A DNA stretch of 64,000 nucleotides from Diphasiastrum complanatum (Eukaryota > Streptophyta > Lycopodiopsida > Lycopodiales > Lycopodiaceae): positions 62,338,503-62,402,502 of the forward strand of contig CM055100.1 of the NCBI GenBank assembly GCA_029204225.1, given 5' to 3'. Positions 23,194 through 34,494 of the stretch are shown here, piece after piece; position 1 is the stretch's first letter, and each line of letters begins with the position of its first letter. The notes under the pieces are model-generated. The model had not been told where the DNA came from. It searched no databases and saw only the letters and a program-made list of their open reading frames with translations. The position numbers and the translations under genes were made by a program.

Positions 23194-23567
23194 AGTTATG
23201 GACTTGGCTCGTTACATTTGCCGCGTCCATTCTTTTAATGTTATTATGCATAAGCAGGCCTAAGGGCCCTTTTTATTCATATACTGGCCTTGGGCCCTAT
23301 TTGGTTATATTTTTAGGACTTGGTCACATTGATTTGGAGTGGGGGTCCTCCTATTGGGAGGGCGCACGATTTTCCCTCCAAATCCTTTTCCCTCCCTTTT
23401 TTGAATCCTCCATTTGATTCAGGGAGAGGGTATAAGTAGGGCATCATTGTATTCCTTTATTCAGTTTATGATGATTGCTCCTCTTTTAGCCTCCTTAAGC
23501 ATTCTCTTCCTGCTTTCTAGCTTAAGTCCTACTTTCTAGCATAGCTAGTGAATCTTAGCTTTTAACT
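23194..23567 (+). repeat. 3' LTR of gypsy element 2
   Basis: 374 bp, highly similar to the 5' LTR over its full length (a few scattered substitutions). Followed by the TATTT target duplication. Confidence 0.92.
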
Positions 23568-23899
23568 TATTTAGTCATGATCGTACTTGTATTCGATCTT
23601 GAGGGATGTCATTGTCGATAAGTCAAAAAAATATATGGTAGAGATAAAAGGGAAGTGGGTGGAGTTACTGGAAGTCAAAACTTCTAAGATATCCAAAGGC
23701 ATGGTCTGCAAGAGATTTAGGTATTATTGTTTTTGGTGATGAGTCTTGCAAGCCAACAAACAATTTTCACAATATAATTATTAGTTGGTCCAAAATGAAA
23801 AAGGAGATAGAAACTTGCTTATGTTGGAGTGGCCTGCTGTGTTGCTATTTCCTTCGATGTAGCTTGGTTGGTGAAGAAGATGTAGCTTGATTGGTGAAG

Positions 23900-24305
23900 A
23901 AGAGCTCAATAGATGTGACTGATGAATACTGTTAAAGAAATATATTTTTATTTGGAGCTTCTGTAGTGTCCCTCAAAGCTATTGTTTGCAAAAGGTGCAT
24001 TATGATTGTTTGATGCTTTTGCTTGTAGAACTATAATAGTAAATTGTGTTGAACAAAGTGCTGGTATTTTGTTGAAGAAGGATCTAATAAAAAACTAAGT
24101 GCTTTGGATCTTGAAGATTGTGAGTTTTTTTCGGAATCAGTATCTTCTGGTGACTTCTCAAAGGAAGAGGAGTCAGCATCGAAGGAAGAGGAGTCAACAT
24201 CAGTATCTTCTGTTGGTTTATTGATTCAGCTACAACGAAGCATATGAATCCTAGGCGAGATTGGTTATCTAGTTTCCAAAAATGGATGATGGATCAAATG
24301 TAAAG
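23900..24305 (+). pseudogene. copia 2, late gag and protease fragment
   Basis: Decayed + strand copia: acidic EEESASKEEESTSVSS linker, then WFIDSATTKHMNPRRDW near 24214-24265, the protease motif with DSA in place of DSGA, followed by SSFQKMDDGSNV. It continues at 26930 after the gypsy 3 fragment. Confidence 0.65.
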
Positions 24306-26925
24306 TTGTTACAACTTTTACTCCCTATCCCAGTTGTTTATTGTTTTTACTTACAGATGTACTTTTGTAAGAAAGTAAATGGCTAAGTCACCGGCCTGTA
24401 GTGACATTTGTAAAAGAAATGGAAATAAAATGGATATTTGTGTTACTGTGCCTCTGAGTCGCATGCTGAGCTTTGGTATAGGGTACTCGGTCATTAATTA
24501 GGAGTGGGTGGACTGACGACTTATTTTGTAGGAGAGGGTTGACTGGTCAAGAAGGACACGTGTCATATGCTCACTGGGACATTTGGTCCAGTGAATGACA
24601 CACATGTCAGGGTTGACCGGTCAAGCAGGACACATGTCATATGCTCACTAGGACATTTGGTCCAGTGAATGAGTGACACAGGTCAACCTATGCTTGCCTC
24701 TGTGTCAGAATACTGTCGAGTGGCAAGCGTCGACTGTGCATGGAATTGCCCATGCGTCGACGATAGGAAGGGCCAGGGTTAAGGGGTGCTTGAGGATCAT
24801 GGATAAGAGAGCCTAGAGAGGCATTCATCATCGTTATCTATTCAGCAAAGGCTGGGAGGAGACAACGCAACCAGCTCCACTATGCTTGTGTTTAATGCTA
24901 TGGGCTTACAGGGAATCAAAAAGGTTTGAAATTGTTTGGCGATCAGTGCATGTTTGGACAAGTGTCGGTTAGAAGTTCAGGGAGAGCCTGACATTTGGTA
25001 TCAGAGTGAAGGTTTACTGGGAAGAAGGTTGCAAAAATCAGAATCAGATTTCAGCGACGTGGATCAGAATCAGGTTGTTGCTGCGGATTGAAATCAGATT
25101 ACAGTTGCACATCCGAATTGGAAACCCTTTTTTGCTAAAAATTTTGAACTCTAGGCAAGTGGACAAGTTTTTAGCAGTGTATATATGGATCCGTTGGAGG
25201 GTTCTAGCACCGAGATACTGAGAATTGAGGAGGTGGCAGCCAAGGTTGACGCCATGGAGATAGTGCTACAGCAAATTCTTGAACAAATAAAGTCGACCAA
25301 ATCCCCACAGGAATTGGAGAGAATCAGTGGAACGGCTATAGTAGCTGCTTAACCTGTAACAGTTGAAAAAGAAGTCAAACTTCCATCGAAGACGCAATTA
25401 CCCTCAATTAAGGATCTTAAGCTGCTTAAATACATTGGAGCAGTTGCTATGTGGAACACTGATGCGGTGGAAAACTGGATACAAAAGTGGGAAAAGGCTT
25501 TTCAGATGTGTGGCATTGAGGATGATGATCAAAAGATTGTGGAGGCCACATATTGACTACAAGAGACTGTACAACGTTGGTGGCGCAAAATTGAGGATGT
25601 TCGCAGAGAACTGGGTGCCATTGGATGAGAAAAACCAAGCGATGCAAGCATGGACAAGTCTCAAACAAGGCAATGCATCCGTACAAGAATATGTGGACAA
25701 ATATAGGGAGGCACTAATGCGGATACCTGAGGAGGTGCCGATATTTTTACAGGTGTTTCACTTTGTGGAGGGCTTGCGTGAAAGCCTTCAGCCTTTCGTA
25801 AGAAAGGAGCAGGCTCCAAGCCTCCACAGGGCTTTGTAGATGGCCCTATATTACGAAGATGGAAAAAAGCCAAGGAGTCTGAGACACCTACTGTAGGAGG
25901 GTTTCAGCCTTGGGGGAAAAGAAAATTTTAAAAAATGGAAGGGTCAATCCTCACAAGAGCAGATTCAGAGTGCTAAATAGAGTAAAGGTGCGGGCGCCTC
26001 AAAAGGCAAAGGGTGGTATGGGGCGTGCAATGCCCAAGGGGGCCAGCGCTTTTCTACACTATCACCGCAAGACTTGGAGCGGGCAAAGAAAGAGAACCTT
26101 TGCTTTGGATGTCTAAGACAGCGTAGGTGGAAGGAGTGTCCTCCTCATGGACCACCTACAGTTTGCAAGTTGAGGAGGCAGATCCTATGAAGATCGAGGA
26201 GTTGGAGCAGGAAGAACCTCAAAGTGCTCCACGGTTGATGACATGTCGATGATTCGAAAGGTGGACTCGGTTCCTTTTGCCACAATTATGGAGAGTGGCG
26301 GGTATCAATTTTCTTGCACTTCTTTGATTGTTATGCCTGGACAACTGTGTAGTAGTCATGTTTTGATTCTATTTGACATTAGGTCCTCACATAACGTCAT
26401 TAACTTCGCTTTGATTAAACGGTTAAGAGTGAGCACACAACCATCCTTGTACCAGTACACAGTTGAAATGGCTGATGAAAAGAGTGCGGAAGTGTGGGAT
26501 GCCAAAGTTGTGGGTATGCCTCTAACCATTCAGAGCTATACTGAGGAGTTAGATTTTGAGATTACTCGTTTGGCTCGCTTTGATGTGGTGCTTGGAATCT
26601 GTTGGCATGTGGCTAAGAAACCTTACGTCGCCTGGGATACTCATGTGTATGAGTTCTAGCACGATGGTAAGATTCATTCCCTGCGTGAAGAGCCTGATAT
26701 GCCTCCAGGACCTTTGATCACGGTGACGCAGCTGTGTAAGGTTCACTATAAGTGCATGTATGTTTGCTTCTTGTATGATATGTCTATTTTTGCTAGCGAG
26801 TCTGATGTATGTCAAGAACAAACTAACCTTACTAAGAACCTAGATCACCAAATCAGGGAGGTCATGTACCAAGAATCAAGAAAAACTTACTCTCAGTTTC
26901 GGTTATTGTGAAGCAACATATGGTT
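24306..26925 (+). mobile_element. gypsy element 3 fragment inserted in copia 2
   Basis: A likely 5' LTR starts at TGTTACAACTT (24306; a start at TGTTACTGTG, 24440, is also possible) and ends GCCTGACA at about 24984. It holds a 74-bp imperfect duplication at about 24537-24680. Primer-like TTTGGTATCAGAGTG follows. Internal sequence gives gag and protease (separate entry). No 3' LTR or pol is seen before copia 2 resumes. The right edge is approximate. Confidence 0.6.
25195..26659 (+). pseudogene. gypsy element 3 gag and protease
   Basis: Gag part at 25560-25840 (WVPLDEKNQAMQAWTSLKQG, then VQEYVDKYREAL and FVEGLRESLQPFV). A decayed zinc knuckle lies near 26095 (CFGCLRQRRWKECPPHG). The protease-like part at 26243-26659 reads LILFDIRSSHNVINFALI, where DIRSSH stands for the usual DTGASH, so the catalytic loop is damaged. 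It ends FDVVLGICWHVAKKP, the equivalent of the VILG-DWL motif. Different family from elements 1 and 2. Confidence 0.7.
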
Positions 26926-26929
26926 GTAT

Positions 26930-29345
26930 AGTTTGATGAAGAACGGTGTCTCATCAAAAGGAAGGACAATGAAGTAGTAGTTGAGGGCATTGTTGCAGGA
27001 AGGTTGTACAAAGTTCAGGCTCAAGTGGTGGGTCATCATGCAAGTATTGCGGATATTGGTTTTAGTGAGTAAGTTATGGCATGGAAGGTTTGGACATTTG
27101 AATTACCAAATTCTACAAGCCTTGGGGAAATACAATATGGTTACTAGTTTACCTCAAGTTGTTTTTTATCACAAGTTTTGTGAGGGTTATGTCTTAGAGA
27201 AACATGATATAGAGAAATTTTTGTCTAGTACTGTGAAAACTTGGAGGAGTGTGCTTAAAATTAAGAAACTTCCAAATATGTTTTGGCGTGAAGCAGTTTA
27301 GACAACGGTTTATCTTTTGAATTGAAGTCCTAAAAAGGTTGCAAAGAATCGAACTCTAGAGGAAACTTACACGGGTCGGAAACCCGATGTAAGTCATTTG
27401 AGGGTTTTTGGAAGTATTGCATATGCTCACATACCTAAGGATTCAAAGGCGACCAAGTGTTTATTTCTTGGATATGATAGTCAAGAGAAAACATATAGGT
27501 TGTATGACTTGGAGGGTAAGAAGGTTATCATAAGCAGGGATGTAATCTTTGATGAGTAAGAAATATCTTATGATAGGAGGCAAGATGGAGGAATTCCTAT
27601 CTTGTGTGACGAGTCATTATACGAGCCTAAACCGACACATGTATCGCCTACACCGATTCAAGTACCTGGAGTGACCATGGTTGAGAAAGGAGAAAGGAAG
27701 GAGAGATCAAGTGCATGGGATACCTATTCATCTCCTATTTCACCAAGCAGGAAACATCCTACATCAGATACTAGAAGATTGCCTAGATGGTACTATGAAA
27801 CTATCAAGGATAGTGTCATTTTGGAACAGGGATAGTCTACTACAAAGGGGACTAGCAATGATGGAAACCAAGGATCCGTCTACTTTCAGGGAAGCTGAAA
27901 AGGAGGATAATAGATATTTGGAGGAATGCTATGGATGAGGGGTATAACTCAATCATAAAGAACAAGACTTGGGAGGCTTGTTCAGTTACCTACATGTAAA
28001 AAGGCTATTGGCAAGTGGATCTATAGAACTAAGTATAATCAAATGGTTCTATAGATAAACATAAGGCAAGGTTGGTTGTAAAAGTTATGAAGAAACTTTT
28101 GCACCAGTTGCTAAGTTAACTACTATGAGGACAATTTTGTCATTGGCAGCTCAGTTTGGATGGGTTGTTCAACAAATGGATGTTAAGAATGCATTCCTAA
28201 ATGGATTCAGTCTACATGGAGCAGCCAGAGGGATACATAGTAGCAAGACAAGAAGGCAAGGTTACAAGTTGGACAAGGCATATAGACTTAAGCCTAATCA
28301 TCCTCAACTTTAGTAAGCTTACATCCACTATCATATGGTGTAGAAATAGGCTTGCACCTTGACATATTGAACTTTTCAAGAAGTTCATGAGCATATCGAG
28401 AAATAAGTGGCCCATGTGCTTCTCTCCATACCTGTCGTGAGCCAAGATCTTTCATATCAAACTCTGATGAGAGATCTTTCTTAATATTCTAAATCACATC
28501 ACGATCCAAACTTGTGATAACCAGATCATCCGCATACATTACTACAAAAACAATATGACCATCCCTGATCAAAACATAAACTGTAGCTCCGAACTACTCC
28601 TCTGAAAACCAAGCTCCTCAAAGTATGTGTCGATCCTCATGTATCATGCCATGGGTGCTTGTAGTTGAGAAGTTATATAGAAAGCTTGTTGGAAGTTAAT
28701 CTAACTACTACAAGACCATATATTGCTTATGTTGTTAGTATGGTTCATCAGTTTATGGCTAAGCCTAAGCAAAGATTCACTGGAGAGCTGCTAAGGGAGT
28801 ACTCAGATATATCAAGGGTACTTTGAGGTTTGGAATTTTCTATGGGAGACATGATGTTTTGCAATTACAGGGATATGTTAATGCTAATTGAGCTGGAGAT
28901 GCAGAAGATCGAAGATCTACTACAGGGTATGTTTTTAGTCTTGGTTTTGGTTCTATATCTTGAAGTTCAAAGAAACAACATACTATTGCATTGTCATCTA
29001 TAGAGGCAAGTACCGAGCTACTATGAGTGCAACAAATGAAGCAATATGGTTATGAAGGATTCTACAGGATCTTCATATGGTACAGGAGGGTACACCTACA
29101 AACTTCAGTGTGATAATCAAAGCTGTATCAAATTGGCAAAGAATCCAGTTTTCCATAGTAGGACAAAGTACATCGAAGTACAACAACACTTCATCAGAGA
29201 GAATATTCAAAGTGGTGAAGTGGAGCTTATCTATTGCTCTACAAAAGAGCAAGTTGTAGATAACTTCACCAAAGGACTTGGGAAAGAAAAGTTTCAAAAG
29301 TTTAGAGAACTTCCAGGAGTAATTATGTTTATTTGCACCCCTAAT
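26930..29345 (+). pseudogene. copia 2 integrase, reverse transcriptase and RNase H, rearranged
   Basis: GAG-pre-integrase (LWHGRFGHLNYQILQALGKY), late integrase (GRKPDVSHLRVFGSIAY, KCLFLGYDSQEKTYRLYD), start of reverse transcriptase (ETFAPVAKLTTMRTIL, QQMDVKNAFLNG). Then a stretch in reverse orientation (28290-28660), then RNase H (GTLRFGIFYG, DNQSCIKLAKNPVFHSRTKY, QVVDNFTKGLGKEKF). Central integrase is deleted near 27240. Many stops. Confidence 0.8.
28290..28660 (-). pseudogene. Inverted copia reverse transcriptase segment
   Basis: On the minus strand this reads YFEELGFQRSS, VYVLIRDGHIVFVVMYADDL and SEFDMKDLG, with the YADD catalytic motif of copia reverse transcriptase. The flanking copia 2 sequence on both sides is on the + strand and lacks exactly this part. 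Confidence 0.75.
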
Positions 29346-29751
29346 GTTTGATTGGCCATGCCTGCGAGGTATTATAGTGGCCATTTTTATTTTTAGTAAA
29401 TCCTAAAGTAAAGTCAATTAGTCATGCATGTAGAAGGGCGCGCTAGTTCTAGATTAGAACTTGGTTTTACACTAAAAATTTAATAAGGGTCTTTACCCAA
29501 AATAAATAGCAATTATAGCAATTAGCTTTTTGCTTTTTGCTTTTTGCTTTTGCTTTATGCTTTTAGCTTCTAGAGAAATTATGTAAGGTGGGCTGGCGCC
29601 CCACCTCCATTCATTCCATTGATGAGAGTTTTGCTCAATCTTCTAATGATTTGAGTTCTCTTTAGTCTCTTATGCTGATCTTGATTTGTGAGTGTGAGTG
29701 CTAAGATGATTAGTTAACTCCTATCTAGAATTTGAGCATCATATTCTGACA
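29345..29751 (+). repeat. Probable 3' LTR of copia 2
   Basis: 407 bp from TGTTTGATTGG to TTCTGACA, directly after the end of RNase H (FRELPGV). TG-CA ends. No matching 5' LTR was seen in the window. A short T-rich tandem (CTTTTTG units) lies at 29525-29570. Confidence 0.55.
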
Positions 29752-30419
29752 GGTTGATCTAGATTGGTTGAGTAGGTTTGAGCCACCATATGTTCCCATT
29801 GTTTCTCTTGTTTCGGCATCCTAGTATTGATCCTTGGAGAGGGTCTTGAAACTTGTCTCTTATTTCTTGAAGAAAAGGACTTTTCTTCTTTGAAGATACA
29901 TACATTTTTAGTTTGAGAAATAGTAAAGGTCCAACTTGAGTACTAGTCAAAACTTTAGGTCATGAAGAATAGTTGCACAAAATAAGTTGTTAAGAAGATA
30001 GCCAAAAATTTGGTGAAGGATTGCACTTGTCAAGAGAGGGAGAATTGCTGAGAAAGTGAGATGATAAGGAGCCCATAAAATATGATTGGTAGTATGGAGG
30101 GAGAGTCAGAGAAGCAAGACATCACCAGAAACGATGATGCCCACTCCCCAAGAATGGATTAACAAAATGGTAATTTGGATAGATAAAGAGCCTGCTTCCT
30201 TACATGCATTATTTGTTGAAGTAAAGGACTATTTGAGAAATAGGAGAGCTTCAACTTGAAGAGATGAGGACTATAACAAATTTAGATCATGAAAAGATAG
30301 CGATACAAAGTAAAAATTATTAAGAAGATATGCAAAATTCTAGTGAACATTACCAAAAGAAAGTGAGATGACAAGGAGGCAATACTGGTGAAGAGCAACA
30401 ATAGTAGCAAAATAACCAG

Positions 30420-30735
30420 AGGTATGAAACAATTGGTCATACTTTCCTCTACTGAAGCTGAGTATCAAGAACACAACAGTTGCTTGAGGCTAGTTGGCTA
30501 GGACGTCTGGTTGATGACATATGGATATGTCAAGTTACTCCAATTGTGATCCATTGTGGTAACCAAAGCAGCATTCAACTCACTAAGAGTATCGTATTCC
30601 ATGCAAGAGCAACACATATTGAAGATGATAAACACTTCATCAGAGAAAAGCCTCAAAATGGAGAGATTGAGCCACAATACTATGATATAAATCACCAATA
30701 TTTCAAGATACTTAAGAGTTGTAGGACATAAAGTA
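30420..30735 (+). pseudogene. Second copia RNase H fragment
   Basis: Reads ILSSTEAEYQ, a frame change, EASWLGRLVDD, HCGNQSSIQLTKSIVFHARA and THIEDDKHFIRE, the end of a copia polyprotein. A probable LTR start (TGTTAGAAATC) follows at about 30750. The upstream 29860-30070 and 30217-30380 stretches are degenerate copies of each other. Confidence 0.75.
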
Positions 30736-30927
30736 GGCACTAAGGTGGGATGTTAGAAATCTGAAGTCTACTTTTTGTCATCCGAACCCAATCATTATTT
30801 CATTTTTTGTTCACCTTTCATTTACTATCTTCCATAACAAGAAATCATGTTATCTTATAGTGTAGTGTATAACATGCCTATTGGGTCAGTCTGTGACCAT
30901 TTTCATAGGCATACGTCTTTGCCTATT

Positions 30928-31225
30928 GGTTTGGGCTGTGACCCACATATCATTAATCAATGGTTCATGAGTCACTGAACCTAAGGTTCTAGAAACTTCA
31001 CAAGAACCTTTGCCACTTTCTAGAAGCTTCCTACAGGAGGTGGAGGCAAGTGAGGTGGGTGGTAGGGTATAAATATTCCTTCATGCTCATGTGAAGTTTC
31101 TAGAACCTTAGGTTCAGTGACTCATGAACCATTGATTAATGATATATGGGTCACAGCCCAAACCTTTGCCACTTTCTAGAAGCTTCCTACAGGAGGTGGA
31201 GGCAAGTGAGGTGGGTGGTAGGGTA
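30928..31225. repeat. Compound inverted and direct repeat
   Basis: Left arm 30928-31002 and right arm 31090-31164 are reverse complements at 74 of 75 positions. A 65-bp block after the left arm (31005-31069) is repeated directly after the right arm (31161-31225). A 20-bp spacer separates block and right arm. No coding capacity. Confidence 0.93.
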
Positions 31226-31953
31226 AACAAATTGTGATGGTTGCATAAGGTGACGTGCTAGGAGCATCAACACTTCTGAGTTTCCAGCCAGGTAGGTAAT
31301 GTTGTACTTTACATTTGATTTCTCAACAAAGTTTTTGTTGACCTTCCATTTGCATATTGCTCAATGTTTTTGCTCATTGCCCATAATTCAGTTTGTGGCA
31401 TAGTACTATAAGATCAGCATTTGATGCACGTACAGGCATTTCCTGCATTTGCATATTGTTTGTGTTCCTATTCATTGTGTAGCATTCAGTTTCTGTATCA
31501 TAGGATTGTAACATGACATGCACGTACACATTTTCCTACACTAGCTTGATAGAAGTATATGGTGCTCTTAGGCCCTTTCATATGCTTATAGATATTGGGG
31601 CAAAAAGTGTTATAATATGAAGTATGCACTTGACACCAAATGTCCTTAAAGATCTTAGATCAACGTGCAATTTGTACTCGTATATACGATGCAGTTTCAT
31701 GTTCCTTAACTGCAGCAAGATGATGCTTTTAGTGAGAATAATATATCCATAGATATCGAATATTTAGGAAGTTTTGCAGAACATGGCATTTTTTTGACTT
31801 CAGCTTTTAATTGAGAGAGTATTTTTTCTATGGTTTTCAGTACTCGAATCTTTCGATTGCAAAATAGACCATTTTCCTTTATACAAGTATTATATAAAAA
31901 TACACGTCAACTGTCATAGGATCATGTTAACCTTCTATTACAATGCCTTGCAG

Positions 31954-32071
31954 ATACAGACTTGTGGATAATCTTGAAGATGCAGGACAGCCGACTAAAG
32001 AAAATGAATGCAGCAGCAACATTATTGTGCTCCCCCCTCCTCCCCAAAGCATTCTCCAGAGTGGAACACAA
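31954..32071 (+). CDS. WASH1: WASH1 exon D
   Basis: 118 nt, phase 2 to phase 0. The first base completes Lys from exon C, giving SKYRLVDNLEDAGQ, then VLPPPPQSILQSGTQ. It corresponds to the KKYVFLDPL segment of WASH1. Acceptor gccttgcag, donor gtaagtt. Confidence 0.85.
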
Positions 32072-32368
32072 GTAAGTTAGTTAGGTCGATGCCTACAGTC
32101 TTGTAATGTGAAACAGTCATCACTTGAAAATTTGATGTTTGAGCACATATCTTCCACAATGTAATATGATAACTGGAAGCCTTGGTGGGATTACCTCTTT
32201 GATTGTAACTTTATTTGTGCTGGAAGAGTATGCATATATATGCAGTTGAGATTTGACACTGATGTCTTGATTCTTGCTTTTTGGTGACTCAGTCATATGA
32301 CCATCGATAAAATTTCTGAGATAGACATGATCTATTGCGGTTTTTGACATACTATGTTGGCTGCTTAG

Positions 32369-32483
32369 TCTACCTCAGGAGTGGAGGAATATGGTTTTCG
32401 TCCTGTCCTACGACAGGTTCCATCATTTAGTTTACCGTCTTCTCTACCTCATCTTTCAATGGTTGCAGAAATAAATTGGAAAG
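32369..32483 (+). CDS. WASH1: WASH1 exon E
   Basis: 115 nt, phase 0 to phase 1: STSGVEEYGFRPVLRQVPSF then SLPSSLPHLSMVAEINW. It parallels the [20 protein letters not shown] segment of WASH1. Acceptor ctgcttag, donor gtaagtg. The 13.3-kb intron after it carries the LINE cluster. Confidence 0.85.
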
Positions 32484-33925
32484 GTAAGTGTTCTGAAAGA
32501 GCTGCATACTGCTGAAACTTGTGGTCTGTCAAAAGAAATTTCCTGTTTATCTGGGTTTGGTGTTTTGCATTAATAGTTTAAGTTTATCGAGCCAGTCAGT
32601 CTCTCTGGTGTCTACAATTTTCTCACTGGTTTTATCTATTGCTTTAGTATTATCCAGAAGTTAATTTCAAATATCCAGCCTTCTGTGTACAAGGCATTAC
32701 AAACAACAAAATGCCTGGAACTACAACCAGTCCAGTTTTCTCTTTTGTCTCGCTACAATTTAAATATATCAACAAAACTCATTCACGTATTTGTAGCAAA
32801 TAGTTTGTCTTGTAAATTGGAACAACAAGAACACTTGACAACATTCACTAAAACTACGTGTATGTAGGGATTCTGATACTTTATATTGTGCAAGAAAGCT
32901 TGGAAACTTAGAGTGTGCATTCAGTGCATAGAAGTTTGTCTTCTAGACAAATATAAGAGCATAGACACAAGAATTCATCTTCGGTTAGACCTTTTCAATG
33001 AAGTGCATTATCCTACCATTGAAACACACCAACGAGCAATCTTATCTTTCTAAATATGGAGCAACATGCTGTGGAATATCTGTTTTGTAAACCCATGACA
33101 TGTACTTTATGTATTTTACATTGTACGTGGCACATGTATGAATTCTTGGTCGTACTCTGCATGAAGTCGATGTAGATGTCGTTTTCATGTATCAATGAGA
33201 GGAGCTGTTGATGGTGGCTTTCATCTAGTAGGTCTGTGACAAGGAGGTGCCTACTGCTGCCATAGAATAGTAAAGCAGTCCTAGTAGCCCCCATAGAGGG
33301 TGCCTGCAGTTGGGGGAAATTATACGTTCACCCCACCATGCGTAGTGTGTGGCTTGTCAGATTGAGCACCAAAGTGAGCCTAGTAGCCCCCATAGAGGGT
33401 GCCTGCTGTGAGAAGGTCTGCCACCTCCACAAGCCAAGGAGCATTCCAAGGTATTATGCTTTTGCATTGTGTTGCCAGTCAATAAAGTTTGCCATGCATC
33501 ATGTGCTTGATCGAAGCTTCAGTTGTTAAAAGCTGCTGCATGACCTGAGTAATAAGCAAGATCTACGTAGATTTCCTATATGGCATTGGAATTGCTTGGA
33601 GTTCAAAACACTTCACTGCATGTTCAGAGCTGAGAGCATTTGTTTGCTGTTGAGAGTTGTCATCAAGCAGAGAGGATAAGGTGGCAAGTTTGAAGCTTTC
33701 CACTGCTTGTGAGTACAGATTTAGGGAGGGCTTGTCCAGGCCCCTAAGAAATGTTCCTACCCCCCCATGTGATGAAAGGGTGTAGGAGGGAGGCCGACCG
33801 GGATATATATATGGGAATTGGGAGATACATTAAATTTGTAAAAACTCTAATCACATGTCAAAAGTTTTGAAACATGTAGCTGAATAAGCTTTCCACAACT
33901 CTATGCATTGTGTTCAAATTGCGAT

Positions 33926-33928
<3 letters not shown>
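32484..33928. other. Intron sequence without recognised gene
   Basis: No family motif seen. A 28-bp direct repeat (CCTAGTAGCCCCCATAGAGG and 8 further bases) occurs at about 33282 and 33379. Confidence 0.5.
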
Positions 33929-33999
<71 letters not shown>

Positions 34000-34260
34000 A
34001 AAATTAGAATTATTATTATTAACGTCTTTTGGTACCCAAAGGTACATAAGACAAAAGAGAGTACAAAAAGTGAGGAGCATTGTCTGCATACGGACTTATT
34101 TACTAGTAAAAAGAAAAGAAAAGAAACTAGCATATCTATCTCTCTATCTCAAGAATAAGTATCAAAGCTTGACCACCAGCTTGCGAGGATACAATGAAAG
34201 AGCTTAACCACCTGCTTTGCGGAGGAGCCTTATTGTCATTTTAATGCCAAAAAGCATATA
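33929..34260 (-). mobile_element. 3' end of a LINE on the minus strand, ending in a (TC)n tail
   Basis: The minus strand of 34075-33997 matches the 3' untranslated end of LINE A at 39545-39605 (CTTATGTACCTTTGGGTA against CCTATGTACCTTAGGGTA, then ATTAATAA). Both copies run into (TC)n; here it is 68 bp (33929-33996). The 34150-34250 part contains two diverged tandem copies of a 30-bp unit (GCTT-ACCACC). Confidence 0.65.
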
Positions 34261-34330
34261 AGGCAAAATAATACATCTCAAGTGTGATAGTCTATGTAGG
34301 AGCATAAAAAGAAAAGGTTTCTACCTTTTC

Positions 34331-34363
34331 CCGATTCGAACCCAGCTTGCCGGTTCGAATCGG
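34331..34363. repeat. 12-bp perfect hairpin containing GGTTCGAATCGG
   Basis: CCGATTCGAACC and GGTTCGAATCGG separated by 9 bases. Each arm resembles the B box of a tRNA gene, but no cloverleaf can be drawn around it. Confidence 0.8.
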
Positions 34364-34494
34364 CTGGTTTCCTTGGCCAAATCAGATGCAAAATAGGTAG
34401 ATTTGACGTCTAGATTTCTATCTATTCAATCTAAGTGCAATCCTTGATGCTTGATCATTGATTAGAGATCCAAATGAGGTTCATAACCTTTGAT

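Larger units (their letters stand above)
16927..23567 (+). mobile_element. Ty3/gypsy retrotransposon 2, structurally complete, pol replaced
   Basis: 6641 bp with LTRs 16927-17299 and 23194-23567 and perfect 5-bp target duplications TATTT (16922-16926 and 23568-23572). LTR ends are AGTTA and TAACT, not TG-CA. Primer site TGGTATCAGAGC follows at 17300; a purine tract (GCAGGGGAG) precedes the 3' LTR. Internal order: leader tandem repeats (17319-17975), gag (18325-19290), protease (about 19490-19850), an unrecognised segment with a large duplication (about 19920-22690), and a decayed integrase/chromodomain tail (22735-22915). There is no reverse transcriptase or integrase core. This makes it a non-autonomous gag-protease derivative that must have moved with enzymes from a relative such as an intact form of element 1. 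Confidence 0.9.

Noticed and set aside
34331-34363. tRNA gene
   Set aside because: Only T-loop-like words; no acceptor stem, anticodon arm or A box could be drawn.
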